DNA of 64,000 nucleotides from JAGVPT01 sp963717445 (GCA_963717445.1 OY970334.1:2852001-2916000); one strand, 5' to 3'; positions 8,094-17,891 are shown, counted from the first letter of the stretch. Notes: generated by a model not told the origin, from the sequence alone. A program made the numbers and translations.

Positions 8094-9137
8094 TTGAACC
8101 ACGCAGAAAGAAAACTGCGGATTGCTATCGATGCAATGGGAGGGGATTTTGCACCGCGTCATGAAGTGCAGGGTGCGGTGGAGGTGTTGCGCCAGACCGG
8201 CAACAGATTTGAAGTCGTCTTCGTCGGAAAAGAGGAGGCAATTCGGTCCGAGCTTGCAAAAACAAACACTGACGGACTTTTGTTCTCCGTTGTCCCTGCA
8301 GGCGAGGTGATTGATATGCACGACTCGCCGGTGGTGGCGTTGAAGCAGAAGCCGAACTCATCGCTCGTCGTCGGTATGATGCTTCATAAAGAAAAAAAAA
8401 TCGACGCATTCGTCAGCGCGGGAAATACGGGCGCAGTAACAGCGGCATCTACTCTGTTGTTGGGAAGAATTCGAGGGGTGAGCCGGCCGACGGTCGCGGC
8501 AATATTTCCGTCCGAAACCGGTCCGACGCTCATCGTCGATGCGGGAGCAGTGACGGACTGCAAGCCGCATTTTCTTTTTGAGTTTGGAGTAATGGGAAGC
8601 ATTTATTCGGAATACGTTTTTAAGAAGAAGAATCCACGGGTCGGATTGCTGAATGTAGGCGAAGAAGAAACAAAAGGAGACGAGCGCGCGAAAGAAACGT
8701 ACGCGAAGTTTGTTGCCGGTAAAGAGAAGATCAATTTCATAGGCAATATTGAAGGGAGAGATATTTTGCAGGGCAAAGCCGACGTTGTCGTGTGCGACGG
8801 TTTTTTGGGCAACGTCCTCCTCAAATTTGCTGAAAGTGTTCCCTCGTTCCTGAAAGTAAAATTTAAGAACTATGCTGCTGAAGGGTTGATGCAAACAATC
8901 CTGATGGGTCTGCTCAAAAATCCGTTGAGGAAGATTTTCAAAGATTTTGATTACCAGGAATTCGGCGGCGTTCCGCTCCTCGGGGTGAACGGCGTGTCGA
9001 TTATCGGGCACGGAAGCTCAACCCCGAAAGCGATTGCCAACATGATGTTGCGGGCCGAGGAAATGGTAAACAAAAAAATCAATTTTTACATCGAACAATT
9101 GTTACGCGAAAATAACTCTGAAAGGTTGGATGGGTAA
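8094..9137 (+). CDS. plsX: Phosphate acyltransferase PlsX
   Basis: PlsX converts acyl-ACP to acyl-phosphate, the first step of phospholipid synthesis by the PlsX/PlsY route. The 347-residue protein shows IAIDAMGGDFAPR at the N-terminus, SAGNTGA, and the C-terminal GGVPLLGVNG and IIGHGSS motifs. The start is uncertain: TTG 8094 has a poor ribosome-binding site, but no ATG or GTG fits better upstream of the conserved IDAMGGD. It overlaps fabH by 8 bases. Confidence 0.95.
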   Translation: MNHAERKLRIAIDAMGGDFAPRHEVQGAVEVLRQTGNRFEVVFVGKEEAIRSELAKTNTDGLLFSVVPAGEVIDMHDSPVVALKQKPNSSLVVGMMLHKEKKIDAFVSAGNTGAVTAASTLLLGRIRGVSRPTVAAIFPSETGPTLIVDAGAVTDCKPHFLFEFGVMGSIYSEYVFKKKNPRVGLLNVGEEETKGDERAKETYAKFVAGKEKINFIGNIEGRDILQGKADVVVCDGFLGNVLLKFAESVPSFLKVKFKNYAAEGLMQTILMGLLKNPLRKIFKDFDYQEFGGVPLLGVNGVSIIGHGSSTPKAIANMMLRAEEMVNKKINFYIEQLLRENNSERLDG

Positions 9138-10134
9138 AAGGCGAGCACTAATTTCGGCCGTCGGCCATTACGTTCCCGAAAAAATTCTCACGAATGAAGA
9201 TCTGGAAAAAATGGTCGACACCAACGACAAATGGATTCGAACGAGAACGGGCATTCGCGAACGCCGCATTCTCGCAAACGGCGGTTCATCGGATTTGGGA
9301 GTTGGCGCCATAAAAAATATGTTGGACCGGCGGGGCATGGATGCATCGGAAATAGAAGTCATCATTGTTGCGACCGTGACGCCGGATATGTTTTTTCCGG
9401 CGACAGCGTGTCTTATTCAGGAAAAAATCGGGGCAAAAAAGGCATGGGGATTTGACCTGAACGCCGCTTGCTCAGGATTTGTCTTTGCGTTAACGATCGG
9501 CTCCCAGCTCATTGAAACCGGAGCGTACAAAAATGTCGTTGTCGTGGGTGCGGATAAGATGAGTTCGATTGTCGATTATACCGACCGGAATACGTGCATA
9601 CTTTTTGGAGATGCAGGGGGCGCCGTTCTTCTCGAGCCGACAACCGACGATTCAGTCGGCATTATCGACCATAAGCTTTACTGCGACGGTTCGGGGGGAT
9701 TTGCGTTACACATGTCTGGTGGTGGGAGCTTGCATCCGTCGACGCACGAAACAATCGACAAAAAAATGCATTACATTTATCAGGATGGCAAAGCGGTGTT
9801 TAAAGCCGCCGTTATAGGAATGGCGGACGTTTCAACGGAAATTATGAAGCGCAATAACCTTGCCGGTAAAGACGTTGACTGGCTTGTTCCTCATCAGGCA
9901 AACCTGCGCATCATTGACGTATGTGCCGAGCGCATGGAGTTGGATAAATCGAAGGTGATGATCAATATCGACCGCTATGGAAATACAACTGCTGCGACAA
10001 TCCCGTTATGTTTGTCCGAATGGTGGCAGGATGGAAAAATCAAAAAAGGGCACAATCTTGTTCTTTCAAGCTTCGGGGCGGGATATACGTGGGGTGCTGT
10101 GCTTGTGAAGTGGGCGATCGAGGGACCGAAATAA
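9130..10134 (+). CDS. fabH: 3-oxoacyl-[acyl-carrier-protein] synthase III
   Basis: FabH starts fatty-acid elongation by condensing acetyl-CoA (or a branched primer) with malonyl-ACP. The protein has 334 residues. The catalytic Cys114 is in NAACSGFVFAL; His is in WLVPHQANLRI and Asn in YGNTTAATIPL near the C-terminus. DTNDKWIRTRTGI near the N-terminus is the usual CoA-binding entry. The start codon lies inside the end of plsX, suggesting translational coupling. Confidence 0.97.
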   Translation: MGKRRALISAVGHYVPEKILTNEDLEKMVDTNDKWIRTRTGIRERRILANGGSSDLGVGAIKNMLDRRGMDASEIEVIIVATVTPDMFFPATACLIQEKIGAKKAWGFDLNAACSGFVFALTIGSQLIETGAYKNVVVVGADKMSSIVDYTDRNTCILFGDAGGAVLLEPTTDDSVGIIDHKLYCDGSGGFALHMSGGGSLHPSTHETIDKKMHYIYQDGKAVFKAAVIGMADVSTEIMKRNNLAGKDVDWLVPHQANLRIIDVCAERMELDKSKVMINIDRYGNTTAATIPLCLSEWWQDGKIKKGHNLVLSSFGAGYTWGAVLVKWAIEGPK

Positions 10135-10185
10135 AATTAAGAATGAAGAATTAGGGATGGAAAAAGATTTTAGCCCTGCAGAGAA

Positions 10186-11106
10186 ATGAACAAGGTTGCA
10201 TATATTTTCCCGGGACAAGGGTCGCAGTATGTGGGGATGGGAAAAGATTTATTCCGTGAGTTTCCTGCAGCCAGAGAATTATTCCTGAAAGCAGATGCGG
10301 TGTTGGGTTTTTCATTGTCAAAGATTTGTTTTGAGGGCCCGGAAGAGGAGCTGAAGCAAACTAAAAATACGCAGCCTGCCATTTTTCTTCACAGTCTTGC
10401 GGTTTGGAGCATTCTGAATCCCCGCAATGCAGCAATGGCGGCGGGACACTCGCTCGGAGAATATTCCGCGCTTGTTGCCGCCGGCGTGATTACGTTTGAA
10501 GAGGGACTGAAGCTCGTTCGTTTGCGGGGAGAGTTGATGCAAAAGGCTGGGGAAGAAAACCCCGGTACAATGGCTGCGGTGATTGGTCTCGATGGAAAGG
10601 TCGTGGGAGAGGTTTGCTGCACTGCGTGGAAAGAGGGGGTTGTGCAGGCTGCCAATTTCAATTCGCCTGGACAGATTGTGATTTCCGGCTCAGTCGACGG
10701 TGTTCACAAAGCGATGGCATTGGGAAAAGAACGGGGGGCAAAATTAGTGAAGGAGCTCGTCGTGAGTGGTGCGTTTCACTCGCCGCTGATGCAATCTGCA
10801 AAGGAAGGATTAAAAGCGGTGCTGGATGAGGCCGAATTTTGCGATGCGAAGATTCCAGTGTACGCAAACGTCACTGCGAAACCTTTGCAAAAAACAAATG
10901 AAATCCGCGCCATGTTATTCGAGCAAGTGACAAGCCCAGTACGATGGGAAGAAACAATTACGAATATGTCGGCTGACGGGGCTTCGACCTTTATCGAAAT
11001 TGGGCCGGGTAAGGTTTTGCAGGGGTTGGTGAAAAGAATTGTACCCAACGCTTCAATCGCAGGGTTTGATACTGCGGCGGATGTCTCAGCGGCGGCGCGA
11101 ACCTAA
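10186..11106 (+). CDS. fabD: Malonyl CoA-acyl carrier protein transacylase
   Basis: FabD loads malonyl from CoA onto ACP. The 306-residue protein has the N-terminal FPGQGSQYVGMGKDL, the nucleophile Ser89 in GHSLGEYSAL, and the catalytic His in SGAFHSPLM near residue 197. The C-terminal EIGPGKVLQGLVKRI is typical. It follows fabH after 51 bases. The ribosome-binding site is weak (GCAGAGAA). Confidence 0.96.
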   Translation: MNKVAYIFPGQGSQYVGMGKDLFREFPAARELFLKADAVLGFSLSKICFEGPEEELKQTKNTQPAIFLHSLAVWSILNPRNAAMAAGHSLGEYSALVAAGVITFEEGLKLVRLRGELMQKAGEENPGTMAAVIGLDGKVVGEVCCTAWKEGVVQAANFNSPGQIVISGSVDGVHKAMALGKERGAKLVKELVVSGAFHSPLMQSAKEGLKAVLDEAEFCDAKIPVYANVTAKPLQKTNEIRAMLFEQVTSPVRWEETITNMSADGASTFIEIGPGKVLQGLVKRIVPNASIAGFDTAADVSAAART

Positions 11107-11130
11107 GCGGTTGAATTGACGGGAGAAATG

Positions 11131-11715
11131 ATGCGGATAGGAAAATATGAAATCGATCCGATCCTTTTTGAAAAGGGATTTTCAAAAGGGTGCGGGCCGT
11201 TTGCGTGTGAATCGACCTGTTGTTCGGCCGGGGTGTACGTCGACCTCAACGAAAAAGAGCTGATCCTTTCACACAAAGAGGTTATCAAAAAATACATGGA
11301 TGAAACGCAGCTCACCGATGACGCACGTTGGTTTGATGGTGAGACTGAGAACGACGGAGATTTTCCTTCAGGCAAAATCGTTGGAACGGAAATTATCAAC
11401 GATAAATGTGTCTTTCTCAATAAATCCGGGATGTGCAGTTTGCAAATCGCAGGAACAGAAGAAAAGCTCGGACGATGGGCACTGAAACCATTCTATTGTG
11501 TCGCGTTCCCCATCACGGTCGACGAGGGTGTTGTTACCTTCGATGACTTCTTGTACCAGAAAACAACGTGCTGTTCTTTTATCGATGATAGGGAAACGAC
11601 GCTTGTTGAAGCATGTAAAGAAGAATTGGAATTCGTTCTCGGACGGACCGGATATGAAGAATTGGCCGTTAAGCAGAAAGAATTGTCAGCCAATCGGCCA
11701 TCATCAATGGAATAG
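11131..11715 (+). CDS. DUF3109 family cysteine-rich protein
   Basis: The 194-residue protein is related to the YkgJ-type zinc/iron-chelating families. Cysteines cluster in GCGPFACESTCCSAGV near the N-terminus, CVFLNKSGMCSLQ in the middle, and FYCVAFPI plus TTCCSF in the second half, a pattern of metal-binding CxxxC pairs. The start at ATG 11131 sits 5 bases after GGGAG; an in-frame TTG at 11116 and an ATG at 11128 are alternatives. DUF3109 is common in Bacteroidetes but has no proven function. Its place inside the fab operon, 6 bases before fabG, may simply be cotranscription. Confidence 0.8.
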   Translation: MRIGKYEIDPILFEKGFSKGCGPFACESTCCSAGVYVDLNEKELILSHKEVIKKYMDETQLTDDARWFDGETENDGDFPSGKIVGTEIINDKCVFLNKSGMCSLQIAGTEEKLGRWALKPFYCVAFPITVDEGVVTFDDFLYQKTTCCSFIDDRETTLVEACKEELEFVLGRTGYEELAVKQKELSANRPSSME

Positions 11716-11721
11716 CCTCTG

Positions 11722-12474
11722 ATGTCTGATAATCAATTACAACATAAAATTGCGCTTGTCACCGGGGGTACGCGGGGGATCGGCAAAGCAATAGTTCTTG
11801 ATCTCGCGAAAGCGGGGGCGGCTGTGGCGTTCACCTACCGCAGTTCAAAAGAATCTGCCGATGCGATCGTTGCCGAACTTCGAACACAACAGGAGCGAGC
11901 GGTGGGGTATCAATCGGATGCAGCCGATTTTGCGCAAGCGAATGATATTGTGCAAAAGGTGGTTCAGGAATTCGGAAGAATCGACATCCTCGTCAACAAT
12001 GCGGGCATTACGAAAGACGGCTTGTTGATGCGAATGTCTGAAAGCGATTGGAATGCGGTTATCGACACGAATTTGAAAAGTGTCTTCAATTTTACCAAAG
12101 CGGCATGCCGTCAAATGATGGGTCAGCAAGCCGGCAAGATTATCAATATCTCCTCCATCGTTGGACTTATCGGCAATGCAGGACAGGCGAATTATGCAGC
12201 GTCGAAGGCGGGTATTATTGGTTTCACGAAATCCGTTGCAAAAGAGCTTGCTTCACGCAATATTCAGGCGAATGTCGTTGCCCCCGGATTTATCGAAACC
12301 GACATGACACAGAAGTTGAATGAGAAACAAAAAGAAGCTATCTTAGCCATGATTCCGTTGAAGCGAATCGCAAAACCGGGAGAGGTTGCCGGTGTGGTTC
12401 GTTTCCTCGCATCATCCGACGCGGATTATATTACCGGTCAAGTTTTCTGTGTTGATGGGGGCATCGTGATGTAA
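11722..12474 (+). CDS. fabG: 3-oxoacyl-[acyl-carrier-protein] reductase
   Basis: FabG reduces 3-oxoacyl-ACP with NADPH. The 250-residue short-chain dehydrogenase has the cofactor motif TGGTRGIG at 14-21, NNAG at 92-95, and the catalytic Ser144/145, Tyr158 and Lys162 in NISS...YAASK. The C-terminal FCVDGGIVM is characteristic of FabG. It lies between fabD/DUF3109 and acpP, the conserved order. Confidence 0.96.
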   Translation: MSDNQLQHKIALVTGGTRGIGKAIVLDLAKAGAAVAFTYRSSKESADAIVAELRTQQERAVGYQSDAADFAQANDIVQKVVQEFGRIDILVNNAGITKDGLLMRMSESDWNAVIDTNLKSVFNFTKAACRQMMGQQAGKIINISSIVGLIGNAGQANYAASKAGIIGFTKSVAKELASRNIQANVVAPGFIETDMTQKLNEKQKEAILAMIPLKRIAKPGEVAGVVRFLASSDADYITGQVFCVDGGIVM

Positions 12475-12526
12475 CATTGTCAATGTTTCAAAGCAATATA
12501 ATCACTTAACAATAGGAGATACCCGT

Positions 12527-12763
12527 ATGGCTGATGTATCCGCAAAAGTAAAAGAGATCATTGTAAATAAACTTGGCGTTGACGAGGCACAGATTACCCC
12601 GGAGGCTTCATTTACGAATGATCTTGGCGCTGATTCATTAGATACCGTCGAACTGGTCATGGAATTTGAAAAAGCATTCAACCTTCAAATCCCGGATGAG
12701 GATGCCGAGAAAATTTCGACGGTCGGAGATGCGGTGAAGTATTTATCGGCAAAAGTTTCGTAA
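12527..12763 (+). CDS. acpP: Acyl carrier protein
   Basis: The 78-residue acidic four-helix protein has the phosphopantetheine attachment site Ser37 in LGADSLDTVELVM. A good AGGAGAT site precedes the ATG by 6 bases. It carries the growing acyl chain for FabD, FabF, FabG and FabH and donates acyl groups to PlsX, all encoded here. It is followed by a strong hairpin at 12794-12827. Confidence 0.98.
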   Translation: MADVSAKVKEIIVNKLGVDEAQITPEASFTNDLGADSLDTVELVMEFEKAFNLQIPDEDAEKISTVGDAVKYLSAKVS

Positions 12764-12793
12764 CACCGAAGCGAGCATCGCTCGATGAAAGGG

Positions 12794-12827
12794 GAACGCA
12801 ATGCCGACAATCGTCGGCATTGCGTTC
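12794..12827 (+). other. Perfect 15-bp hairpin between acpP and fabF
   Basis: GAACGCAATGCCGAC pairs perfectly with GTCGGCATTGCGTTC across a 4-base loop (AATC). No T-tract follows, so it is not a standard terminator. It may protect or process the acpP end of the polycistronic mRNA, since ACP is needed in large excess over the enzymes. Confidence 0.6.
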
Positions 12828-12864
12828 TTACACAGTGGATGAAAAGAAAGCAAAGGATAAAGGC

Positions 12865-14127
12865 ATGTCGTTCAACGGAAAAGCGCGTCGTGTCGTGGTA
12901 ACGGGGATGGGTGCCGTGACACCGATTGGTTTGACGGTCAGGGAGTTCTGGAAGAATGCGCTTGCCGGCATGAGCGGAGCAGCTCCCATCACCTATTTTG
13001 ACACGACGCAGTACGACACAAAGTTTGCCGCAGAGTTGAAGGGGTTTGACCCGCTGAATTACATGGACCGCAAAATGGTTCAACGTGTCGACCCGTTTAC
13101 CCAGTACGCTTTTGCGGCGGCCGATGAGGCTGTGAAGGATTCCGCCATAGACTTTACAAAAGTTTCGGGTGATCGCGCCGGCATTGTTTTCGGCTCCGGC
13201 ATCGGCGGGATGCTGACCTTTCAGCGTCAACACGAGACACTTGTGGAAACGAAAGGTCCCCACCGGATCAGCCCCTTTTTTATCCCGATGATGATCGCGG
13301 ATATTGCAGCCGGAAGGATCTCCATGAAGTACGGCCTGAAGGGACCGAATTACGCGACAACGTCGGCATGTGCAACAGCTTCGCACGCTATCGGCGACGC
13401 ATTTATGTTGATTCAACGCGGTGATGCAGATGTGATGCTCAGCGGCGGGTCCGAAGCAGGAATATGTCCGATGGGGATCGGCGGTTTCAACGCCTTGAGG
13501 GCCCTTTCAACCCGCAACGATGCGCCGCAAAAAGCAAGCCGCCCTTTCGACAAAGAGCGCGATGGTTTCGTGATGGGTGAGGGCGGCGGCGTGTTGGTCC
13601 TTGAGGAGCTCGGTCATGCGATTCAGCGTGGCGCAAAGATTTATGCCGAGGTTGCCGGAATCGGGTTCACAGCCGACGCGCACCACATCACCGAGCCGGC
13701 CCCCGGCGGCGAGGGGGCAGTGCGTTCGATGAAAGCGGCCATCCGCGACGCAGGACTTTCACCGAACGATGTCGACTACGTTAACGCGCACGGCACGTCA
13801 ACACCTGCCAATGACCGAAACGAAACCGCGGCAATGAAAACGGTGTTTGGTGTGCACGCACAAAAGCTGGCCGTCAACTCGACAAAGTCAATGGTCGGAC
13901 ATTTACTCGGCGCGTCGGGTGCGGTTGGATCGATTGCAACGGTGATGAGCATCGTCGAAAACAAGATTCATCCCACCATCAATTATGAGAAGCCCGACCC
14001 CGAATGCGACCTTTTCTATGTTCCGAATACCTCAATCGAAAAAGAAGTGAACGTTGCGTTATGCAACACGTTCGGGTTCGGCGGTCACAACGCAACGTTA
14101 CTCTTCAGGAAATACCAGGAGAATTAA
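12865..14127 (+). CDS. fabF: 3-oxoacyl-[acyl-carrier-protein] synthase II
   Basis: FabF is the elongating condensing enzyme. Started at ATG 12865, after AAAGGA at 7 bases, it has 420 residues and the family N-terminus RRVVVTGMGAVTPIG; a TTG at 12820 lies inside the intercistronic hairpin and is rejected. The triad is Cys169 (TTSACATASHAIG), His in NAHGTSTPAND near 309, and His in KSMVGHLLGASGAV near 346. It is followed closely by rnc. Confidence 0.96.
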   Translation: MSFNGKARRVVVTGMGAVTPIGLTVREFWKNALAGMSGAAPITYFDTTQYDTKFAAELKGFDPLNYMDRKMVQRVDPFTQYAFAAADEAVKDSAIDFTKVSGDRAGIVFGSGIGGMLTFQRQHETLVETKGPHRISPFFIPMMIADIAAGRISMKYGLKGPNYATTSACATASHAIGDAFMLIQRGDADVMLSGGSEAGICPMGIGGFNALRALSTRNDAPQKASRPFDKERDGFVMGEGGGVLVLEELGHAIQRGAKIYAEVAGIGFTADAHHITEPAPGGEGAVRSMKAAIRDAGLSPNDVDYVNAHGTSTPANDRNETAAMKTVFGVHAQKLAVNSTKSMVGHLLGASGAVGSIATVMSIVENKIHPTINYEKPDPECDLFYVPNTSIEKEVNVALCNTFGFGGHNATLLFRKYQEN

Positions 14128-14143
14128 GAAGACGAGTACGGGT

Positions 14144-14953
14144 GTGAGCAGTCTACGTCGATGGATCCAAAATTTTTTCCGCTCGGCGCCAGAAATTTCC
14201 GCGCAATCTCTCGCTGAATTATATTCCAGGATCGATTTCAAACGATTTGAAAGCATGCTGCAGTACCGCATTCGCACGAAGAGCCTTTTTCTTCAAGCGG
14301 TCTTGCATCGGTCGTTCCTGCAGTTTGCCGAAGTGGCAGAGCTTCATTCGAACGAGCGCCTCGAATTTCTGGGCGATTCAATATTAAATATGGTCGTAGC
14401 CGAGCGACTGTATTCGATGTACCCCGGTGCTGAAGAAGGCGACCTGACAATCATGAGAGCACGTCTTGTGAACCGAAAGGCACTGGTTCACTATGCAAAA
14501 AAAATACGGCTGCGCGACTTCCTTTTTCTCAGCAACAGTGCCTCGCAGACGGCGGAGAAAGGGGCCGACACGATTCTCGCGGACGCCTATGAAGCTGTCA
14601 TTGGCGCTGTGTATCTCGACGGCGGGTTGGAAGAAGCGAGACGGTTTATCGAACGCCAGTTGGCCAGCGTGCTGAAAGAGGGGGTCCTCCGCGAGGCCGA
14701 TGAGAATTACAAGAGCGCGTTGCTTGAATATGCACAAGCAAACGGCAGGTCTCTTCCGCATTATACAATTTTGAAAGAGGAAGGCCCCGACCACGACCGG
14801 ACATTTACCGTTGAAGTATCGATCGGCGACGGAATGTCGGGCATAGGGATGGGAAAAAATAAAAAAGAAGCTGAGCAAGCCGCAGCAGAAAATGCACTGA
14901 CTCATTTGCTGCCGAAACAATCCGCGGCAAACGAACATTCGGCTCCCGAGTAA
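14144..14953 (+). CDS. rnc: Ribonuclease III
   Basis: RNase III cuts double-stranded RNA in rRNA maturation and mRNA turnover. With GTG 14144 as the start the protein has 269 residues; the frame is open further upstream inside fabF but without similarity, and the ribosome-binding site is weak, so the start is uncertain. The catalytic signature NERLEFLGDSIL is at about 70-81 and the second metal-binding stretch is ILADAYEAVIGAVYLDGG. A dsRNA-binding domain follows (YKSALLEYAQ to EQAAAENAL). The fab-acpP-fabF-rnc order is widely conserved. Confidence 0.94.
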   Translation: MSSLRRWIQNFFRSAPEISAQSLAELYSRIDFKRFESMLQYRIRTKSLFLQAVLHRSFLQFAEVAELHSNERLEFLGDSILNMVVAERLYSMYPGAEEGDLTIMRARLVNRKALVHYAKKIRLRDFLFLSNSASQTAEKGADTILADAYEAVIGAVYLDGGLEEARRFIERQLASVLKEGVLREADENYKSALLEYAQANGRSLPHYTILKEEGPDHDRTFTVEVSIGDGMSGIGMGKNKKEAEQAAAENALTHLLPKQSAANEHSAPE

Positions 14954-14987
14954 TCCTCATTTATTCTCCGGTTCAATAATTACTGCA

Positions 14988-17891
14988 ATGATCAATTCGA
15001 TTCTTCAAGAAGATAAATTCCAATCCCGCCATCTCGGCCCGGGCAGCGAAGAGCTGGACGCGATGCTTCGAGTTATCGGCGTCGATTCTCTCGACACGTT
15101 GATTGACGAGACAATTCCAGCAAGCATCCGGATGTCCACACCGTTGAAGCTTCCCCCGCCCGTTGACGAATACAAATTTCTTCAGAGGATTAGAGAGGTA
15201 GCCTCGAAAAATAAGATCTTTGCGTCCATGCTTGGCCAGGGCTATTACAATTGCATAACTCCTTCCGTTATTCAAAGAAATATTTTTGAAAATCCCGGCT
15301 GGTACACTCAATACACGCCCTACCAACCTGAAATTTCCCAGGGAAGGCTGGAAGCACTCCTCAATTATCAGACAATGATAATTGACATGACGGGGATGCA
15401 GGTCGCCAACGCATCGTTGCTCGATGAAGGGACGGCTGCTGCGGAGGCGATGACGATGGTCTACAGCATTGTCAATAAGAACCTGGACGGTTTGCCAAGG
15501 AATCGTTTTTTCATCTCGGAAAAATGCTTTGCTCAGACTATTGACGTGATTAAAACACGAGCACAAGTTGTCGGTATCGATGTCGTTGTGGGGAACCACG
15601 AAAAAATAGACATCGACGGATCGTATTTTGGCGCGATGGTTCAGTATCCTGACGAACAGGGTGCTATAATGGATTTCCGGACATTTATCGCCGCAGTGCA
15701 CGATAATGGCGCGCTGGCGGTGGTCGCGGCCGACTTGCTTAGCTTGGCGCTCATCACCCCCCCGGGGGAATTTGGCGCAGATGTTGTCGTCGGATCGGCG
15801 CAGCGATTCGGCATTCCTATGGGATACGGCGGACCCCATGCAGCCTTTTTTGCGACGAGAAGCGAATTCATCCGGCATATGCCCGGGAGAATTATCGGCG
15901 TCTCCATCGATGCGCAGAATAACAAAGCTTATCGCATGACGCTCCAGACGCGGGAACAGCATATTCGCCGGGAGAAAGCGACATCGAACATTTGTACCGC
16001 GGAAGCACTCCTTGCGATCATGGCAGGAATGTTTGCCGTCTATCACGGTCCGGCTGGAATCAGAAGAATTGCATCGCGGGTTCACGGCCTCGCCAAAATT
16101 CTAGATGCAGAGTTACGGGCGCTCGGGTACAAACAATCGAACCAGGTTTTTTTCGATACACTGAAGATCGATGCGGGGAAGTATACCGATGCGATTCATG
16201 CCGCTGCAACGTCCCTGGGCTTTAATTTTCGGCGCATCGATGTGGCGCATATAGGGTTGTCGTTAGATGAAACAACGCAGTTTGAAGATATCTTCACGGT
16301 GAAAGAAATTTTTGCGCACGCATCTCACGTACCGCATCACCATGAAGACCTCGCAGGGAAATATTCTTCTCTGAAGATCGATTATCCCGAACCGTTCCAC
16401 CGCACCAGCCCGTATCTCCAGCATCCAATTTTTTCGATGTATCGTTCAGAATCTGAAATGATGCGATACATTAAAGCCCTCGAAAACAAAGACCTTTCGC
16501 TGACGCATTCAATGATTCCTCTCGGTTCGTGCACCATGAAACTCAACGCGGCAACCGAGCTTATGCCGGTAAGCTGGAGGGAGTTCGCTGATCTTCATCC
16601 ATTTTCCCACCTTGATCAGGCCGGAGGGTATCAGCAGATTTTTAGAGAGCTGGAATCTGCGCTGTGTCAGATAACAGGACTAGCAGCCGCTTCGCTCCAG
16701 CCGAATTCCGGCGCGCAGGGAGAATTTACCGGCTTGCTTGTGATACGCGCTTACCATGCAGATAGGGGAGAGGCTCGCAGGAATATTGCGCTTATTCCTT
16801 CGTCCGCGCACGGCACAAACCCTGCAAGTGCCGTGATGGCAGGATTGAGAGTTGTCGTTGTTGCATGTGATCGTTCAGGAAATATCGATGTAGAAGATTT
16901 GCGCTCGAAAGCAACACAATATAAAGACAGTCTCGCGGCATTGATGGTGACCTATCCGTCAACACATGGAGTATTTGAAGAAAAAGTGAAGGAAATATGC
17001 AGCATCGTTCATGAGAATGGCGGTTTGGTGTACATGGACGGCGCAAATTTAAACGCCCAGGTCGGCGTTACAAGCCCGGCGATTATCGGTGCCGACGTTT
17101 GTCATATCAACCTCCATAAGACGTTCAGTATTCCCCACGGCGGCGGCGGCCCCGGGATGGGACCGATTTGCGTTGCCAAACATCTTGCCCCTTATTTGCC
17201 GGGCCACCCGGTGGTCAAGACCGGCGGAGAAAAGGCTCTCCATGCTGTTTCCTCGGCGCCATGGTCCAGCGCGAGCATCCTTCTCGTCTCGTACGCGTAC
17301 ATTACAATGCTGGGAGGAGAAGGAGTGAGGGAAGCGACACGGTACGCGATCCTCAATGCTAATTATTTAAAAGCGAAGCTTGAACCTCATTTTCAGATTC
17401 TCTATGAAGGGGAAAACGGCAGGGTCGCTCATGAATTTATCCTCAATATGAAGGAGTTCAAAGAGCAATGCTCGGTCGATGTGGAAGACATTTCAAAACG
17501 ATTGATGGATTACGGATTCCACGCTCCGACAGTCTCGTTCCCCGTTCACGATACAATGATGGTTGAGCCGACCGAAAGCGAATCGCAAGCTGAGCTTGAC
17601 AGGTTTGCCGATGCGCTCATTGCAATAAAAAAGGAAATTGAAGAGATCGCAAACGGCACTGCAGATCCGAAAGACAACGTGCTTAAAAATGCTCCGCACA
17701 CGGCCATGGAAGCAATGAACGATCATTGGAATCATCCTTACTCAAGGACGAAAGCAGTCTATCCCCTTCCCGATGTACGGCATCACAAATTTTGGCCCAG
17801 CGTCGGACGGATTAACAATACCTACGGGGACAAAAACATCGTTTGTAGCTGCCCGCCTGTCGAATCGTACGCAGAAGGGCAGATTACATGA
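14988..17891 (+). CDS. gcvP: Glycine dehydrogenase (decarboxylating), P-protein
   Basis: GcvP is the pyridoxal-phosphate-dependent P-protein of the glycine cleavage system. It is a single-chain type of 967 residues, so both halves are fused. The PLP lysine is Lys711 in INLHKTFSIPHGGGGPG, preceded by SAHGTNPASA. The N-terminal half shows DRHLGP-like SRHLGPG and LLDEGTAAAEAM. The other glycine cleavage genes (gcvT, gcvH) are not in the window and no glycine riboswitch was seen in the 34-base gap upstream. It overlaps the next gene as ATGA. Confidence 0.97.
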   Translation: MINSILQEDKFQSRHLGPGSEELDAMLRVIGVDSLDTLIDETIPASIRMSTPLKLPPPVDEYKFLQRIREVASKNKIFASMLGQGYYNCITPSVIQRNIFENPGWYTQYTPYQPEISQGRLEALLNYQTMIIDMTGMQVANASLLDEGTAAAEAMTMVYSIVNKNLDGLPRNRFFISEKCFAQTIDVIKTRAQVVGIDVVVGNHEKIDIDGSYFGAMVQYPDEQGAIMDFRTFIAAVHDNGALAVVAADLLSLALITPPGEFGADVVVGSAQRFGIPMGYGGPHAAFFATRSEFIRHMPGRIIGVSIDAQNNKAYRMTLQTREQHIRREKATSNICTAEALLAIMAGMFAVYHGPAGIRRIASRVHGLAKILDAELRALGYKQSNQVFFDTLKIDAGKYTDAIHAAATSLGFNFRRIDVAHIGLSLDETTQFEDIFTVKEIFAHASHVPHHHEDLAGKYSSLKIDYPEPFHRTSPYLQHPIFSMYRSESEMMRYIKALENKDLSLTHSMIPLGSCTMKLNAATELMPVSWREFADLHPFSHLDQAGGYQQIFRELESALCQITGLAAASLQPNSGAQGEFTGLLVIRAYHADRGEARRNIALIPSSAHGTNPASAVMAGLRVVVVACDRSGNIDVEDLRSKATQYKDSLAALMVTYPSTHGVFEEKVKEICSIVHENGGLVYMDGANLNAQVGVTSPAIIGADVCHINLHKTFSIPHGGGGPGMGPICVAKHLAPYLPGHPVVKTGGEKALHAVSSAPWSSASILLVSYAYITMLGGEGVREATRYAILNANYLKAKLEPHFQILYEGENGRVAHEFILNMKEFKEQCSVDVEDISKRLMDYGFHAPTVSFPVHDTMMVEPTESESQAELDRFADALIAIKKEIEEIANGTADPKDNVLKNAPHTAMEAMNDHWNHPYSRTKAVYPLPDVRHHKFWPSVGRINNTYGDKNIVCSCPPVESYAEGQIT

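Noticed and set aside
12685..13416. 243-codon minus-strand open frame opposite acpP and fabF
   Set aside because: It is antisense to two clear fatty-acid synthesis genes and shows no family pattern; several such antisense frames occur opposite real genes throughout the window.
14954..14987. Glycine riboswitch ahead of gcvP
   Set aside because: Only 34 bases separate rnc and gcvP.
14973..16085. 370-codon minus-strand open frame opposite gcvP
   Set aside because: It lies entirely antisense to the conserved P-protein and has no recognisable domain, so it is a codon-usage shadow.
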